Shown piece by piece: positions 9,153 to 17,302 of a stretch of 25,165 bases of DNA (position 1 is its first letter; every line of letters begins with the position of its first letter). A program made the position numbers and the translations under genes. Under the pieces are notes generated by a model that worked only from the letters and a program-made list of their open reading frames with translations, had not been told where the DNA came from and ran no database searches. The stretch covers positions 1 to 25,165 of the forward strand of contig JAYSZI010000032.1 in assembly GCA_043738095.1 (NCBI GenBank). The letters run 5' to 3'. This DNA is from Lysobacter_K sp043738095 (GTDB lineage Bacteria > Pseudomonadota > Gammaproteobacteria > Xanthomonadales > Xanthomonadaceae).

Positions 9153-10001
9153 ATGTTGCTCGCCTGCCCCCACTGCGGTTACCACCTGGCGCTGATCTTG
9201 CCAACGCCAACGCCGTCGCCTGGTCCGTCGCCGCGTTGCCCGCGTTGCGATGGAGTGGTTGAGCCGCTATCGCCGCGTGCGGGTGACGGCGCCGCCGACG
9301 AGTCCGTAGCCGGGGACAGTGCCATCGACCCACCCGCGAGCGCTGAAGTCGGCGGCGCGAATGCCGCGCCCGGCGAGTTGTCCAACGCAGCAGAACCGAA
9401 CGCCGACGCGGTCGATGGACCCGCGTCTGACGCCAATGCCTCCGTCGCTGCGCGCAACCCACGTCACCGACCCGACCGCACCGCGCGCGCGATGCCGAGT
9501 TTCGTCCGCGGCAGCTCGGCGCTGCGCCCCAGGCGCCGATCGTGGCCGTGGTACGCGGCTGCTGTCGCGTTGGCGATGGTCCTGGCGCTGCAATTGCTTC
9601 TCGCCCAGCGCCACGAACTTGCGACGAGCACGCGTTGGCGACCGTGGGTGGCAGCGCTGTGCGATGCACTGCCCTGCGATATTCCGCCGTGGCGCGAACC
9701 CGGCGCCTTTACCATGCTCGGCCGCAGCGTGCAGCCCAGCCGCACGCTTCCCGACGTGCTCGTGGTCGAAGCGAGCTTTCGCAACGACGCGCGCTGGCCG
9801 CAGCCGTGGCCGACCCTGCTGTTGACCTTGTCGGACGTCGAAGGCCGCGATGTCGGCGCGCGCGCGTTCGCACCGTCGGACTATCGCCCGGGCCGCGCCA
9901 ACGCCGGCGATCGACTGGGCCCTGGCCAGAGCGCGACGGTGCACCTGCAGGTGCGCGAGCCGGCGTCGGGCGTCGTTGCCTTCACATTCGACTTCCAATA
10001 G
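9153..10001 (+). CDS. Zinc-ribbon and DUF3426 domain membrane protein
   Basis: A 282-residue protein. An N-terminal zinc ribbon of the MJ0042 type has Cys5/Cys8 (CPHC) and Cys29/Cys32 (CPRC). A long Ala/Pro/Asp-rich low-complexity region covers ~40-115. One transmembrane segment spans ~133-151 (WYAAAVALAMVLALQLLLA). The C-terminal ~120 residues match the DUF3426 pattern (PCDIPPWREP; VVEASFRNDA; PTLLLTLSD; GRDVGARAF; FTFDFQ). The zinc ribbon is predicted cytoplasmic and DUF3426 periplasmic. Molecular function is unknown. The position between prmA and fis is typical of Xanthomonadales. It starts 34 nt after prmA and is probably in the same transcript. Confidence 0.88.
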   Translation: MLLACPHCGYHLALILPTPTPSPGPSPRCPRCDGVVEPLSPRAGDGAADESVAGDSAIDPPASAEVGGANAAPGELSNAAEPNADAVDGPASDANASVAARNPRHRPDRTARAMPSFVRGSSALRPRRRSWPWYAAAVALAMVLALQLLLAQRHELATSTRWRPWVAALCDALPCDIPPWREPGAFTMLGRSVQPSRTLPDVLVVEASFRNDARWPQPWPTLLLTLSDVEGRDVGARAFAPSDYRPGRANAGDRLGPGQSATVHLQVREPASGVVAFTFDFQ

Positions 10002-10061
10002 CCATTGGCCGTATGGCCACCCCGATGCCAGCCGTCGCGGTGTCGCTCGCGACCCACGCGC

Positions 10062-10069
10062 GCTAGACT
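10062..10069 (+). promoter_or_regulatory. Candidate fis promoter -10 (GCTAGACT)
   Basis: TAGACT at 10064-10069, preceded by GC as in the other putative promoters of the window. It lies about 56 nt before the fis start. No clear -35 is visible. Confidence 0.35.
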
Positions 10070-10125
10070 CCCCGTCCCGCCTCGGCCCGCAGCCTGCCGG
10101 CGGACGCCAGATCCGGGGGATCCGT

Positions 10126-10395
10126 TTGAACGCCGCAGCCGATCGCAACGACCCCCGTCCCGGCCCCCGCGTGCCCCTGCGCGACCACGTCGCCACGTCG
10201 ATCCGACGTTTTTTGGGCGATCTCGACGGGTGCGGCACCGCAGATCTCTACGAGATCGCGCTTCGCGAACTCGAAATCCCGTTATTCGTCGAAGTGCTCA
10301 AGCACTGTGACGGCAACCAGAGTCGCGCCGCGGCCATGCTCGGCATCCACCGCGCCACACTGCGGAAGAAATTGCGCGACTACGGACTGGGTTGA
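10126..10395 (+). CDS. fis: Nucleoid-associated DNA-binding protein Fis
   Basis: An 89-residue homologue of Fis, a homodimeric DNA-bending protein that regulates rRNA/tRNA promoters, recombination and replication. The N-terminal part (PLRDHVATSIRRFLGDL) and the dimerisation helices (DLYEIALRELEIPLFVEVL) precede a C-terminal helix-turn-helix, GNQSRAAAMLGIHRATLRKK, that is nearly identical to other Fis proteins. The chosen start is TTG at 10126: a GGGGGA ribosome site lies at 10115-10120 with 5-nt spacing, and the resulting NAAADRNDPRPGP start resembles Xanthomonad Fis (usually MNAA). An internal GTG at 10171 would give only 74 residues. A TTG start may lower translation of this growth-controlled regulator. 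Confidence 0.94.
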   Translation: MNAAADRNDPRPGPRVPLRDHVATSIRRFLGDLDGCGTADLYEIALRELEIPLFVEVLKHCDGNQSRAAAMLGIHRATLRKKLRDYGLG

Positions 10396-10730
10396 GCGCG
10401 ACGACGCGAAGACTCAGGTCCAGCCAAAACCTGATCAAGTCCAGAAATCTGGCGCGGCAAAACACATAGAATCCGATCGGTCCCGCACGCCGTCGCCGTG
10501 GCTTCCACGTATGCCCGCAGTCCGTGATTCCACCGGCGCGCTCGATCGCCGACATCCCTCCCTGTTCTAGAGCCCTTCGCGTAGATCAACCAGGGCCAGC
10601 CAGGCCGCTGCCACGGCGCGTACGCAGCGATCCACCTTCGCGGCGCACAACGTGACTGGCACAACACGCCGCCAACCAAGCCCGTCACTGGTTCCGACGA
10701 CCACGGTTTTGGCGGGATAAGGCGGCGGCC

Positions 10731-10760
10731 GGCAGGCGCGGCTCCTGCGTAGCGCCTGCC
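10731..10760. repeat. 9-bp perfect inverted repeat, REP-like
   Basis: GGCAGGCGC (10731-10739) and GCGCCTGCC (10752-10760) form a perfect 9-bp stem with a 12-nt loop (GGCTCCTGCGTA). No T-tract follows, so a simple terminator is unlikely. It may be a dispersed palindromic element or an RNA structure upstream of purH. Confidence 0.5.
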
Positions 10761-10828
10761 CCTGCCCGATGTAGCACGCAAATCCTGTGCACCGCGGCTT
10801 GGCGCCGGCGGCGGGTCCCGGCCGAGCG

Positions 10829-10836
10829 GCTACAAT
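10829..10836 (+). promoter_or_regulatory. Candidate purH promoter -10 (GCTACAAT)
   Basis: TACAAT at 10831-10836, embedded in CGGCTACAATTTGC, 29 nt before the purH ATG. It would give a leader of roughly 20-25 nt. No recognisable -35 is present. Confidence 0.5.
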
Positions 10837-10865
10837 TTGCGCCTTTCCGTTGCCAGCGCTGCCCG

Positions 10866-12437
10866 ATGACCACCGACCTTCTGCCCGTGCGCCGCGCGCT
10901 GCTGTCTGTTTCCGACAAAACCGGATTGCTCGAACTGGCGCAGGCCCTCGCCGCGCGCGGAGTGGAACTGCTCTCCACCGGCGGTACCGCCAAGGCGATC
11001 CGTGACGCGGGGCTGGCAGTGCGCGACGTGTCCGAAGTCACCGGTTTCCCCGAGATGATGGACGGTCGGGTCAAGACCCTGCATCCGCTCGTGCACGGGG
11101 GCCTGCTTGGGCGCAGCGGCATCGACGACGCCGTGATGGCCGCGCACGGCATCGCCGCGATCGATCTGCTGGTGTTGAATCTGTATCCGTTCGAGCGGGT
11201 CTCGGCGAACCCTGACAGTTCGTTCGAAGACGTAATCGAGAACATCGATATCGGCGGGCCGGCGATGTTGAGGTCCGCTGCCAAGAACTTCGCCCGCGTC
11301 GCGGTTGCGACCGATCCGGCGCAATACGCAGGATTGCTCGACGAACTGCAGGCCAACGACGGTGCACTGTCGGCGAAAACCCGCTTTGCGTTGTCCGTAG
11401 CCGCGTTCAACCGCGTCGCCCAATACGACGCCGCGATCAGCGACTACCTGTCGGCGATCAAAGACGACGGCACGCGCGGCCTGTTCCCGGCCCAGTCCAA
11501 CAGCAACTTCGTCAAGGTGATGGACCTGCGTTACGGCGAAAACCCGCACCAGCACGGCGCGTTCTACCGCGACCTGTACCCGGTGCCGGGCACGTTGGCC
11601 ACGTTCACCCAGCTGCAGGGCAAGGAACTGAGCTTCAACAACCTCGCCGATGCCGATGCGGCGTGGGAATGCGTGCGCCAGTTCGAGCGCCCCGCCTGCG
11701 TGATCGTCAAACATGCCAACCCGTGCGGCGTGGCCGAAGGCGCGGCCTGCGGTGATGCGTATGAGCTCGCCTACGCCACCGATCCGACCTCGGCATTCGG
11801 CGGCATCATCGCGTTCAATACGGCGTTGGATGCAGCCACGACCAAGGCGATCCTCGATCGCCAGTTCGTCGAGGTTTTGATTGCGCCCGCATTCGACGAT
11901 GCCGCCCTCGCCTACTGCGCCAAGAAAGCCAACGTGCGCGTGCTACGCATCCCGCACGGCGACGGCCGCAACAACTTCGACGTGCGCCGCGTCGGCTCCG
12001 GTCTGCTGATGCAGACCAGCGATATCCGCGAAGTCACGCGCGATGAGCTCAAGGTGGTGAGCCAACGCGTGCCTACTGCAACGGAGGTCGATGACCTGCT
12101 GTTCGCTTGGCGCATCGCCAAGTACGTAAAATCCAACGCGATTGTCTATGCGCGTGACCACCGCAGCATCGGCATCGGTGCCGGCCAGATGAGCCGCGTG
12201 GTCAGCGCCAGGATCGCTGCGCTCAAGGCCGAGGAGGCCGGCTTGGTGGTGCCGGGCTCGGTGATGGCCAGCGACGCGTTCTTCCCGTTCCGCGACGGCA
12301 TCGATGCCGCGGCCGCGGCCGGCATTCGCGCGGTGATTCAGCCCGGCGGCTCGATGCGCGATGGCGAAGTGATCGCGGCCGCCGACGAGCATGGGCTGGC
12401 GATGGTGTTCACTGGCATCCGCCATTTCCGGCACTGA
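10866..12437 (+). CDS. purH: Bifunctional AICAR transformylase / IMP cyclohydrolase
   Basis: A 523-residue enzyme (E. coli 529) for the last two steps of IMP synthesis: formylation of AICAR by 10-formyl-THF and ring closure to IMP. The N-terminal MGS-like IMP cyclohydrolase domain has ALLSVSDKTGLLELA, LLSTGGTAKAI, VTGFPEMMDGRVKTLHP and GGLLGR. The AICAR transformylase part has MDLRYGENPHQ, the catalytic KHANPCG (Lys282, His283) and TDPTSAFGGIIAFN. It ends with the conserved SDAFFPFRDG, QPGGSMRD and TGIRHFRH tail. It has its own putative promoter and lies 4 nt upstream of a lipoprotein gene that leads into purD. Confidence 0.98.
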   Translation: MTTDLLPVRRALLSVSDKTGLLELAQALAARGVELLSTGGTAKAIRDAGLAVRDVSEVTGFPEMMDGRVKTLHPLVHGGLLGRSGIDDAVMAAHGIAAIDLLVLNLYPFERVSANPDSSFEDVIENIDIGGPAMLRSAAKNFARVAVATDPAQYAGLLDELQANDGALSAKTRFALSVAAFNRVAQYDAAISDYLSAIKDDGTRGLFPAQSNSNFVKVMDLRYGENPHQHGAFYRDLYPVPGTLATFTQLQGKELSFNNLADADAAWECVRQFERPACVIVKHANPCGVAEGAACGDAYELAYATDPTSAFGGIIAFNTALDAATTKAILDRQFVEVLIAPAFDDAALAYCAKKANVRVLRIPHGDGRNNFDVRRVGSGLLMQTSDIREVTRDELKVVSQRVPTATEVDDLLFAWRIAKYVKSNAIVYARDHRSIGIGAGQMSRVVSARIAALKAEEAGLVVPGSVMASDAFFPFRDGIDAAAAAGIRAVIQPGGSMRDGEVIAAADEHGLAMVFTGIRHFRH

Positions 12438-12441
12438 AGCA

Positions 12442-13296
12442 ATGATGCAAAACGTGCTGCGCATCCGGCGCATCGGCCTCAAGGCCGTGACGTGCATGGT
12501 GATCGGCGCAGCGCTGTCGGCGTGCCAGCCGCAGCCCGCTCCGGCGGTCACCCGCGTCGACCCGGACGCGCAACTGCAGGCATTCCTGGTCTCCGTCTAT
12601 GGCGCGCAGGCGACGTCCAAGTCGCCGTGGCATGCCCCCGTGGAGGCGGGCGCGAATGCCGCTGATACGATCCAGCGGTCGCTGTGTGCACGCCAAGCGG
12701 TTACGCTGGCCGGGGTTTCCCATCTGCTCCTGGCGGTGTGCGGCGAGGACCCCGCCGGGGGCCATGCCGCGCCCGGTTTGATCGACTTCTACGTGCTCAA
12801 GCCGCACGGCAATCGCCTTGTCGTTGCCGCTAGCGCGCGCGACCAGGGCTTCGGCAGCTCCGGTCGGCCCGGCACCGTGTCGGTGCTGCGCCTGGGAAGA
12901 AATTTTTATGGTTTCCGCGTCGAAGGCACTTGGGTCGGCCAAGGCTACGTGCTGGGGACACAGTCGTTGGTGGTAGCCAAGGGCGCCACGTTAGTCACGG
13001 CCGCCGATATCCGCAGCACGATCAGCAACGAGGGCGCGATCGACTGCGAGCAGGACGCCGATTGCGCCAACCGCATGGTTGCCCTGGAGTTCGACCTCAT
13101 CGTCGATAGCAGCAACGCCGCGGCGAAACTCTATCCGCTGCTGATCCGCGAGCACGGGCGGGAATGCGGTCAGACGGTGCAGCGCGAGCACCGCTTGATC
13201 TTCGACGCCGTTGCGTGGCGATACCCTGTGCCCGACGCCTTGATGCGCGAGGGCTGTATTTCCAACCTATCCGATGCGGGAGAGGCAAGCCAATGA
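12442..13296 (+). CDS. Uncharacterised lipoprotein between purH and purD
   Basis: A 284-residue protein of unrecognised family. After ATG 12442 (a second ATG lies at 12445) there is a basic n-region, a hydrophobic stretch (TCMVIGAALSAC) and a lipobox LSAC with Cys28 as the predicted lipidated residue. Gln follows the Cys, which under the usual Lol sorting rule suggests the outer membrane. The mature part contains AGVSHLLLAVCGED, LIDFYVLKPHGN, VSVLRLGRNFYGF and paired cysteines (CEQDADC) suggestive of disulfides. It begins 4 nt after the purH stop, and its TGA overlaps the purD ATG (ATGA), so translation is probably coupled. I assign no function; conservation in Xanthomonadales is likely but untested. 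Confidence 0.82.
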   Translation: MMQNVLRIRRIGLKAVTCMVIGAALSACQPQPAPAVTRVDPDAQLQAFLVSVYGAQATSKSPWHAPVEAGANAADTIQRSLCARQAVTLAGVSHLLLAVCGEDPAGGHAAPGLIDFYVLKPHGNRLVVAASARDQGFGSSGRPGTVSVLRLGRNFYGFRVEGTWVGQGYVLGTQSLVVAKGATLVTAADIRSTISNEGAIDCEQDADCANRMVALEFDLIVDSSNAAAKLYPLLIREHGRECGQTVQREHRLIFDAVAWRYPVPDALMREGCISNLSDAGEASQ

Positions 13297-14585
13297 AAGT
13301 TCTGGTGATCGGTTCCGGTGGCCGCGAGCACGCGCTGGCATGGAAGCTTGCGCAATCAGCGCGCGTCTCCGAGGTGTTGGTCGCGCCCGGTAATGCCGGC
13401 ACTGCGCAAGAAGACAAGTGTCGCAATGCCGCCGTCGACGCGGCCGATATCGACGGGTTGCTCGCGCTGGCTAAACGCGAAGGTGTCGCGGTCACCGTGG
13501 TCGGTCCAGAGGGCCCGCTGGTCGCTGGCGTCGTCGACCGTTTCCGCGCCGCCGGCCAGCGCATTTTCGGACCCACCGCGGCCGCGGCGCAGCTCGAAGG
13601 CAGCAAGGCGTTCGCCAAGGACTTCCTCGCCCGCCATGGCATTCCCACGGCGTATTACGCGGTGCACACCAACGTCGATGAAGCACTCGCCTACGTGCGT
13701 GACAAAGGCGCCCCCATCGTCGTCAAGGCCGATGGTCTTGCCGCTGGCAAGGGCGTGATCGTGGCGATGACGCTGATGGAGGCCGAAGCAGCGATCACCG
13801 ACATGCTGTCCGACAACGCGTTCGGTGCGGCCGGCGCCCGTGTGGTAATCGAGGAATTTCTCGACGGCGAGGAAGCCAGCTTCATCTCGGTCGTCGATGG
13901 CACCACCGCCCTGCCGATGGCGACGAGCCAGGACCACAAGCGCGTCGGTGATGGCGACACCGGCCCGAACACCGGCGGCATGGGCGCGTATTCGCCCGCA
14001 CCGGTGGTCACGCCGGAGGTGCACGCGCGGGTGATGCACGAGATCGTCGAGCCAACCGTGCGGGGCATGCGCGCAGACGGCATGCCATTCACCGGTTTCC
14101 TCTATGCCGGCCTGATGATCGATGCCAATGGCACGCCGAAAGTGATCGAATTCAACGTACGTTTTGGCGATCCGGAAACGCAGCCGGTGATGTTGCGACT
14201 GCAGTCGGACCTGCTCGATCTGGTCGATGCCGCGATCGACGCGCGCCTGCATGAAGTCAACGCGCAGTGGGATCCGCGGCCGTCGCTGGGCGTGGTCATG
14301 GCTGCGAAAAATTATCCCGATACGCCCCGGCTAGGGGACGCGATCGACAGCTGGGATGCGCCGGAACTGCCCGACACCAAGATCTTCCACGCCGGCACCA
14401 AATTGGACGCCAATCGCAGCGTAGTGACCAGCGGCGGACGCGTGCTGTGCGTGTGCGCGCTTGGCGATTCCGTCGCCGACGCGCAGCATCGCGCATACGG
14501 GGCGGTCGCCGGCGTGTCGTGGCACGGCGAGTTCCATCGCCATGACATCGGCTGGCGCGCGATCGCGCGCGAACGCGGCGCGTGA
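13293..14585 (+). CDS. purD: Phosphoribosylamine-glycine ligase (GAR synthetase)
   Basis: A 430-residue ATP-grasp enzyme joining glycine to 5-phosphoribosylamine in step two of purine synthesis; length matches the family. The N-domain starts MKVLVIGSGGREHALAWKL and has APGNAGTAQ and VVGPEGPLVAG. The ATP-grasp domain contains IVVKADGLAAGKGV, EEFLDGEEASFI, SQDHKRVGDGDTGPNTGGMG, and the metal-binding EFNVRFGDPETQ. The C-terminal domain carries KIFHAGT and VVTSGGRVLCV. The ATG (13293) overlaps the stop of the preceding lipoprotein gene, with GGGAGAGG 13277-13284 as ribosome site. No other pur genes lie in the window. Confidence 0.98.
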   Translation: MKVLVIGSGGREHALAWKLAQSARVSEVLVAPGNAGTAQEDKCRNAAVDAADIDGLLALAKREGVAVTVVGPEGPLVAGVVDRFRAAGQRIFGPTAAAAQLEGSKAFAKDFLARHGIPTAYYAVHTNVDEALAYVRDKGAPIVVKADGLAAGKGVIVAMTLMEAEAAITDMLSDNAFGAAGARVVIEEFLDGEEASFISVVDGTTALPMATSQDHKRVGDGDTGPNTGGMGAYSPAPVVTPEVHARVMHEIVEPTVRGMRADGMPFTGFLYAGLMIDANGTPKVIEFNVRFGDPETQPVMLRLQSDLLDLVDAAIDARLHEVNAQWDPRPSLGVVMAAKNYPDTPRLGDAIDSWDAPELPDTKIFHAGTKLDANRSVVTSGGRVLCVCALGDSVADAQHRAYGAVAGVSWHGEFHRHDIGWRAIARERGA

Positions 14586-14968
14586 TGGGCTGCGACCGCC
14601 ATTTGCAAACCCAAGGGCGGGGAAATGCCGCTGCGGGCCACCGGCTCGCGGCCTGACGAACGTGGGCGGCCCTGCCTACGGGGGCGCGAGATTGGGAGGA
14701 CTTCCTCGCTGCCCGACCTCGACAGGCGCGTAATTCGCGCGACCAAGGCTCATCCAGGGTGGGGGAATTCGCTCGCTGGGGTTCATGCGATTTTGAAGGC
14801 GGGCAACAGCAATGCTAAGGCGCCGCTCGTCGACGCACGACCAAACGCCATTTTCCGCACTTACGGCATACGCCCGCCACCTCGTGGCCACATGACATCT
14901 GCCTGCCTTCGCTAGACGGCTTCGCCAAGCTCCACCCGGGCTACACTCCCGCCAACCGCGGGGGACGC
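14586..14968 (+). other. 383-nt intergenic region between purD and the MFS-acyltransferase gene
   Basis: No supported gene. Open frames exist on both strands but lack a ribosome site, domain or hydrophobic pattern. A small GCCAC-CTC-GTGGC hairpin lies at 14876-14888. The right end has a candidate promoter and a ribosome site for the next gene. I see no clear terminator after purD. Confidence 0.5.
14940..14947 (+). promoter_or_regulatory. Candidate promoter -10 (GCTACACT)
   Basis: TACACT at 14942-14947 preceded by GC, 21 nt before the ATG. A purine-rich GGGGA at 14961-14965 is the probable ribosome site, close to the start codon. Confidence 0.4.
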
Positions 14969-16876
14969 ATGGCGCACAACCAGTACGAACTGCTCAAGCA
15001 ACGGCGCTTCCTGCCGTTTTTCCTGACCCAGGCGCTGGGTGCGTTCAACGACAACGTCTACCGCCAGGCGATCATCGGCCTGCTGTTCTACCTGGGCGTC
15101 AGTCCCGAGGAGCGCACGCTCTACACCAACCTCGCGCCGGCGCTATTTATCCTGCCGTACTTCCTGTTTTCGGCGACCGCGGGGCAGATCGCCGAGAAGC
15201 TGGAGAAATCCAGGCTGATCCGCATCACTACGGCGATGGAAATCGCGATCATGTCGCTGGCGGCGATTGGTTTCCTGACGCAAAACATGACCGTGTTGCT
15301 GGTCGCGTTGTTCGGCACCGGCCTGCAATCGACGTTGTTCGGCCCGGTGAAATACTCGATCCTGCCGACAGTCCTGCATCCGCGCGAACTCACTGGTGGC
15401 AACGGCCTGGTCGAGATGGGCACCTCGATCTCGATTCTCGCCGGCATGATCTTCGGTGGCATGATTTTCAATCTCGCCGGTGAGAACGGCCCCGTCGTTG
15501 CCGCGACCGCGATCGTGCTGCTCGCGATCACCGGCAATCTGGTCAGCCGCGCGATCCCGCGCGCCGACGCCGGCGCGCCCGAGCTCAAGATCAACTGGAA
15601 CCCGATCCCCGAATCGATCGCGATCCTGCGCCTGGCGAAAAAGCAACCCGCGGTGCGCAACGCGATCCTGGGCGTGTCGTGGTTCTGGTTTATCGGCACG
15701 GTGCTGACCTCGCAGTTGCCGACCTACGCCGAGATCAACCTCGGCGGGCCGCAACGCAGCGCCAGCCTGTACATCTTCGTGCTCGCGCTGTTTTCGATCG
15801 GCACCGGCATCGGCTCGCTGTTGTGCGAGCGGCTGTCGGCACGCACGGTTGAAATCGGCCTGGTGCCGCTGGGCGCGTTCGGCATCAGCGCGTTCATGCT
15901 CGACCTGTATTTCGCCCGCAGCGGTCTCGCGCCTGTGACCGGCTTGAGCATCGCCGCGTTCGTGCAGCAGCCGGGCAGCTGGCGCATCGTCATGGATCTT
16001 GTTGGCATCGGTTTGTGCACGGGCTTCTTCGTGGTGCCGCTGTTCGCGTTGATCCAGAGCCGCTCGCTCAAGCACGAGATGTCGCGCGTCATCGCCGGCA
16101 TGAACATCCAAAACGCGGCGTTTATTGTTTTGGCCGCGGTGCTGGGCATTGTCGTGCAACGCTTCCTCGGCTGGACGATCCCGCAGGTGTTCCTCGCGCT
16201 GGCGATTGCCAATGCGCTGGTCGCGATCTGGATCTTCACGATCGTGCCCGAGTTCCTGATGCGGTTCCTGAGCTGGGTGCTGGTGCGCACGCTGTACCGG
16301 CTGCGCGTGGCCGGCATCGACCACGTTCCGGACGAAGGCCCCGCGCTGATCGTGTGCAACCACGTCAGCTACATGGACGCGCTGATTCTGAGCGCGAGCA
16401 TCCCGCGGCCCGTGCGCTTCGTGATGTACTACAAGATCTTCCGGATCCCGGTGATGAGCTGGATCTTCCGCACCGCCAAGGCCATCCCGATCGCCGGTGC
16501 ACGTGAGGATCGCGCGCTGATGGAGCAAGCGTTCGCCCAGATCGACCAAGCGCTCGCCGATGGCGAGCTCGTCGGCATTTTCCCCGAGGGCGCGCTGAGC
16601 AAGGATGGTGCGATTGCGCCGTTCAAATCTGGGGTCGAGCACATCCTGGCCCAGCGCCCGGTGCCGGTGATCCCGATGGCGCTGCGGGGCATGTGGGCGA
16701 GCATGTGGAGTCGGCGCAATGTGCGCGCCGAGGGCGGGCGGCTGGATCGCATGCGTGTGCCGCGGCGCTTCCGGGCGCAGGTCGAGGCGGTCGCGGCTGC
16801 GCCGATGGACGGCGGTGCCGTTGACGCAGCGCAGTTGGAGGCGAAAGTGCGCGGGCTGCGCGGGGACGCCGCGTAG
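14969..16876 (+). CDS. MFS transporter fused to a PlsC-type acyltransferase
   Basis: A 635-residue inner-membrane protein. Residues ~1-430 form an MFS transporter with many hydrophobic segments, resembling lysophospholipid transporter LplT (FFLTQALGAFNDNVYRQA; GLQSTLFGPVKYSILP). Residues ~440-620 form a glycerolipid acyltransferase with NHVSYMDA (motif I, His465 and Asp470), IPIAG (near motif II) and the substrate motif FPEGAL (Glu540). Known relatives combine LplT-like flipping with reacylation of lysophospholipids; many Aas fusions also have a C-terminal acyl-ACP synthetase, which is absent here. The likely job is importing and reacylating lysophospholipids during membrane repair. It is monocistronic by spacing, with its own promoter. 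Acyl donor and substrate are inferred. Confidence 0.9.
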   Translation: MAHNQYELLKQRRFLPFFLTQALGAFNDNVYRQAIIGLLFYLGVSPEERTLYTNLAPALFILPYFLFSATAGQIAEKLEKSRLIRITTAMEIAIMSLAAIGFLTQNMTVLLVALFGTGLQSTLFGPVKYSILPTVLHPRELTGGNGLVEMGTSISILAGMIFGGMIFNLAGENGPVVAATAIVLLAITGNLVSRAIPRADAGAPELKINWNPIPESIAILRLAKKQPAVRNAILGVSWFWFIGTVLTSQLPTYAEINLGGPQRSASLYIFVLALFSIGTGIGSLLCERLSARTVEIGLVPLGAFGISAFMLDLYFARSGLAPVTGLSIAAFVQQPGSWRIVMDLVGIGLCTGFFVVPLFALIQSRSLKHEMSRVIAGMNIQNAAFIVLAAVLGIVVQRFLGWTIPQVFLALAIANALVAIWIFTIVPEFLMRFLSWVLVRTLYRLRVAGIDHVPDEGPALIVCNHVSYMDALILSASIPRPVRFVMYYKIFRIPVMSWIFRTAKAIPIAGAREDRALMEQAFAQIDQALADGELVGIFPEGALSKDGAIAPFKSGVEHILAQRPVPVIPMALRGMWASMWSRRNVRAEGGRLDRMRVPRRFRAQVEAVAAAPMDGGAVDAAQLEAKVRGLRGDAA

Positions 16877-16904
16877 TCGCAACCCTCCGGATACCACGAG
16901 TCGC

Positions 16905-16913
16905 TGCTAGGAT
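16905..16913 (+). promoter_or_regulatory. Candidate extended -10 promoter (TGCTAGGAT)
   Basis: TAGGAT at 16908-16913 with an upstream TG in extended -10 position, 68 nt before the CD225-type gene. It would give that gene and the coupled DUF2752 gene their own promoter. Confidence 0.4.
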
Positions 16914-16981
16914 TCAGCCCAGCGTCGGAGACGACAGGTAACACCTCACCTTCCCTCTCTTTACCCTTGCGAGACCACTGC

Positions 16982-17302
16982 ATGAACATGCCACCGCCTC
17001 TGCCGACCCACGCCATACCAAATCACATGGCGTGGGCCATCACGTCGATGATTTTGTCGTTCTGCTTTTGCTGCTTGGTCGGTGGCATTCCCGGCATCGT
17101 CGCGATCGTGTACGCGGCCCAGGTCAATACCAAGCTCAATTACGGCGACGAGGCCGGCGCGAAGCGGGCGTCGGATAACGCCAAGATCTGGTGCTGGGTC
17201 GCCACGGCGTTGGCGGTGCTCGGTCTGCTGTTGAACATCGCCACGTTCATGAGCGGCGGCACCGAGCGCTACATGGAAATGATGCAGCAGATGCAGCAGT
17301 GA
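16982..17302 (+). CDS. CD225/dispanin family small membrane protein
   Basis: A 106-residue protein with two hydrophobic segments: ~residues 17-44 (MAWAITSMILSFCFCCLVGG onward) and ~72-92 (IWCWVATALAVLGLLLNIA). Between them is the family's conserved loop (IPGIVAIVYAAQVNTK, then GDEAGAKRASDNAK). This is the CD225/dispanin fold, which also includes animal IFITM proteins. Bacterial roles are largely unknown, so no function is assigned. A short Pro-rich N-terminus (MNMPPPLPTH) precedes it, as in many bacterial members. ATG 16988 is an alternative start. The C-terminus is Met/Gln-rich. Its stop overlaps the GTG of the next gene. Confidence 0.87.
   Translation: MNMPPPLPTHAIPNHMAWAITSMILSFCFCCLVGGIPGIVAIVYAAQVNTKLNYGDEAGAKRASDNAKIWCWVATALAVLGLLLNIATFMSGGTERYMEMMQQMQQ

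Larger units (their letters stand above)
10396..10865 (+). other. 470-nt intergenic region between fis and purH
   Basis: No gene I can support on either strand. It holds a short hairpin after fis (CCAGA-AA-TCTGG, 10441-10452), a stronger inverted repeat (10731-10760), and the purH promoter element near its right end. A minus-strand frame ending at a TAG (10567-10569) stays open for about 290 nt but has no good start or recognisable domain. No T-rich terminator was seen. Confidence 0.5.

Noticed and set aside
10441..10452. Short hairpin CCAGA-AA-TCTGG after fis as a terminator
   Set aside because: Five-base-pair stem with a two-base loop and no T-tract; too weak to call.
10567..10860. Long open minus-strand frame ending at TAG 10569-10567, with a plausible-looking C-terminus (WLALVDLREGL)
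   Set aside because: No start codon with ribosome site, no recognisable domain, and it runs through the purH promoter. Long chance frames are expected at this GC content.
14625..14915. 96-codon plus-strand frame after purD
   Set aside because: Arg/Pro-rich composition, no ribosome site and no family resemblance; probably chance.
15143..16897. 584-codon minus-strand frame opposite the MFS-acyltransferase gene
   Set aside because: Antisense shadow; composition is His/Arg/Asp-rich with no hydrophobic or domain pattern, while the plus strand encodes clear motifs.
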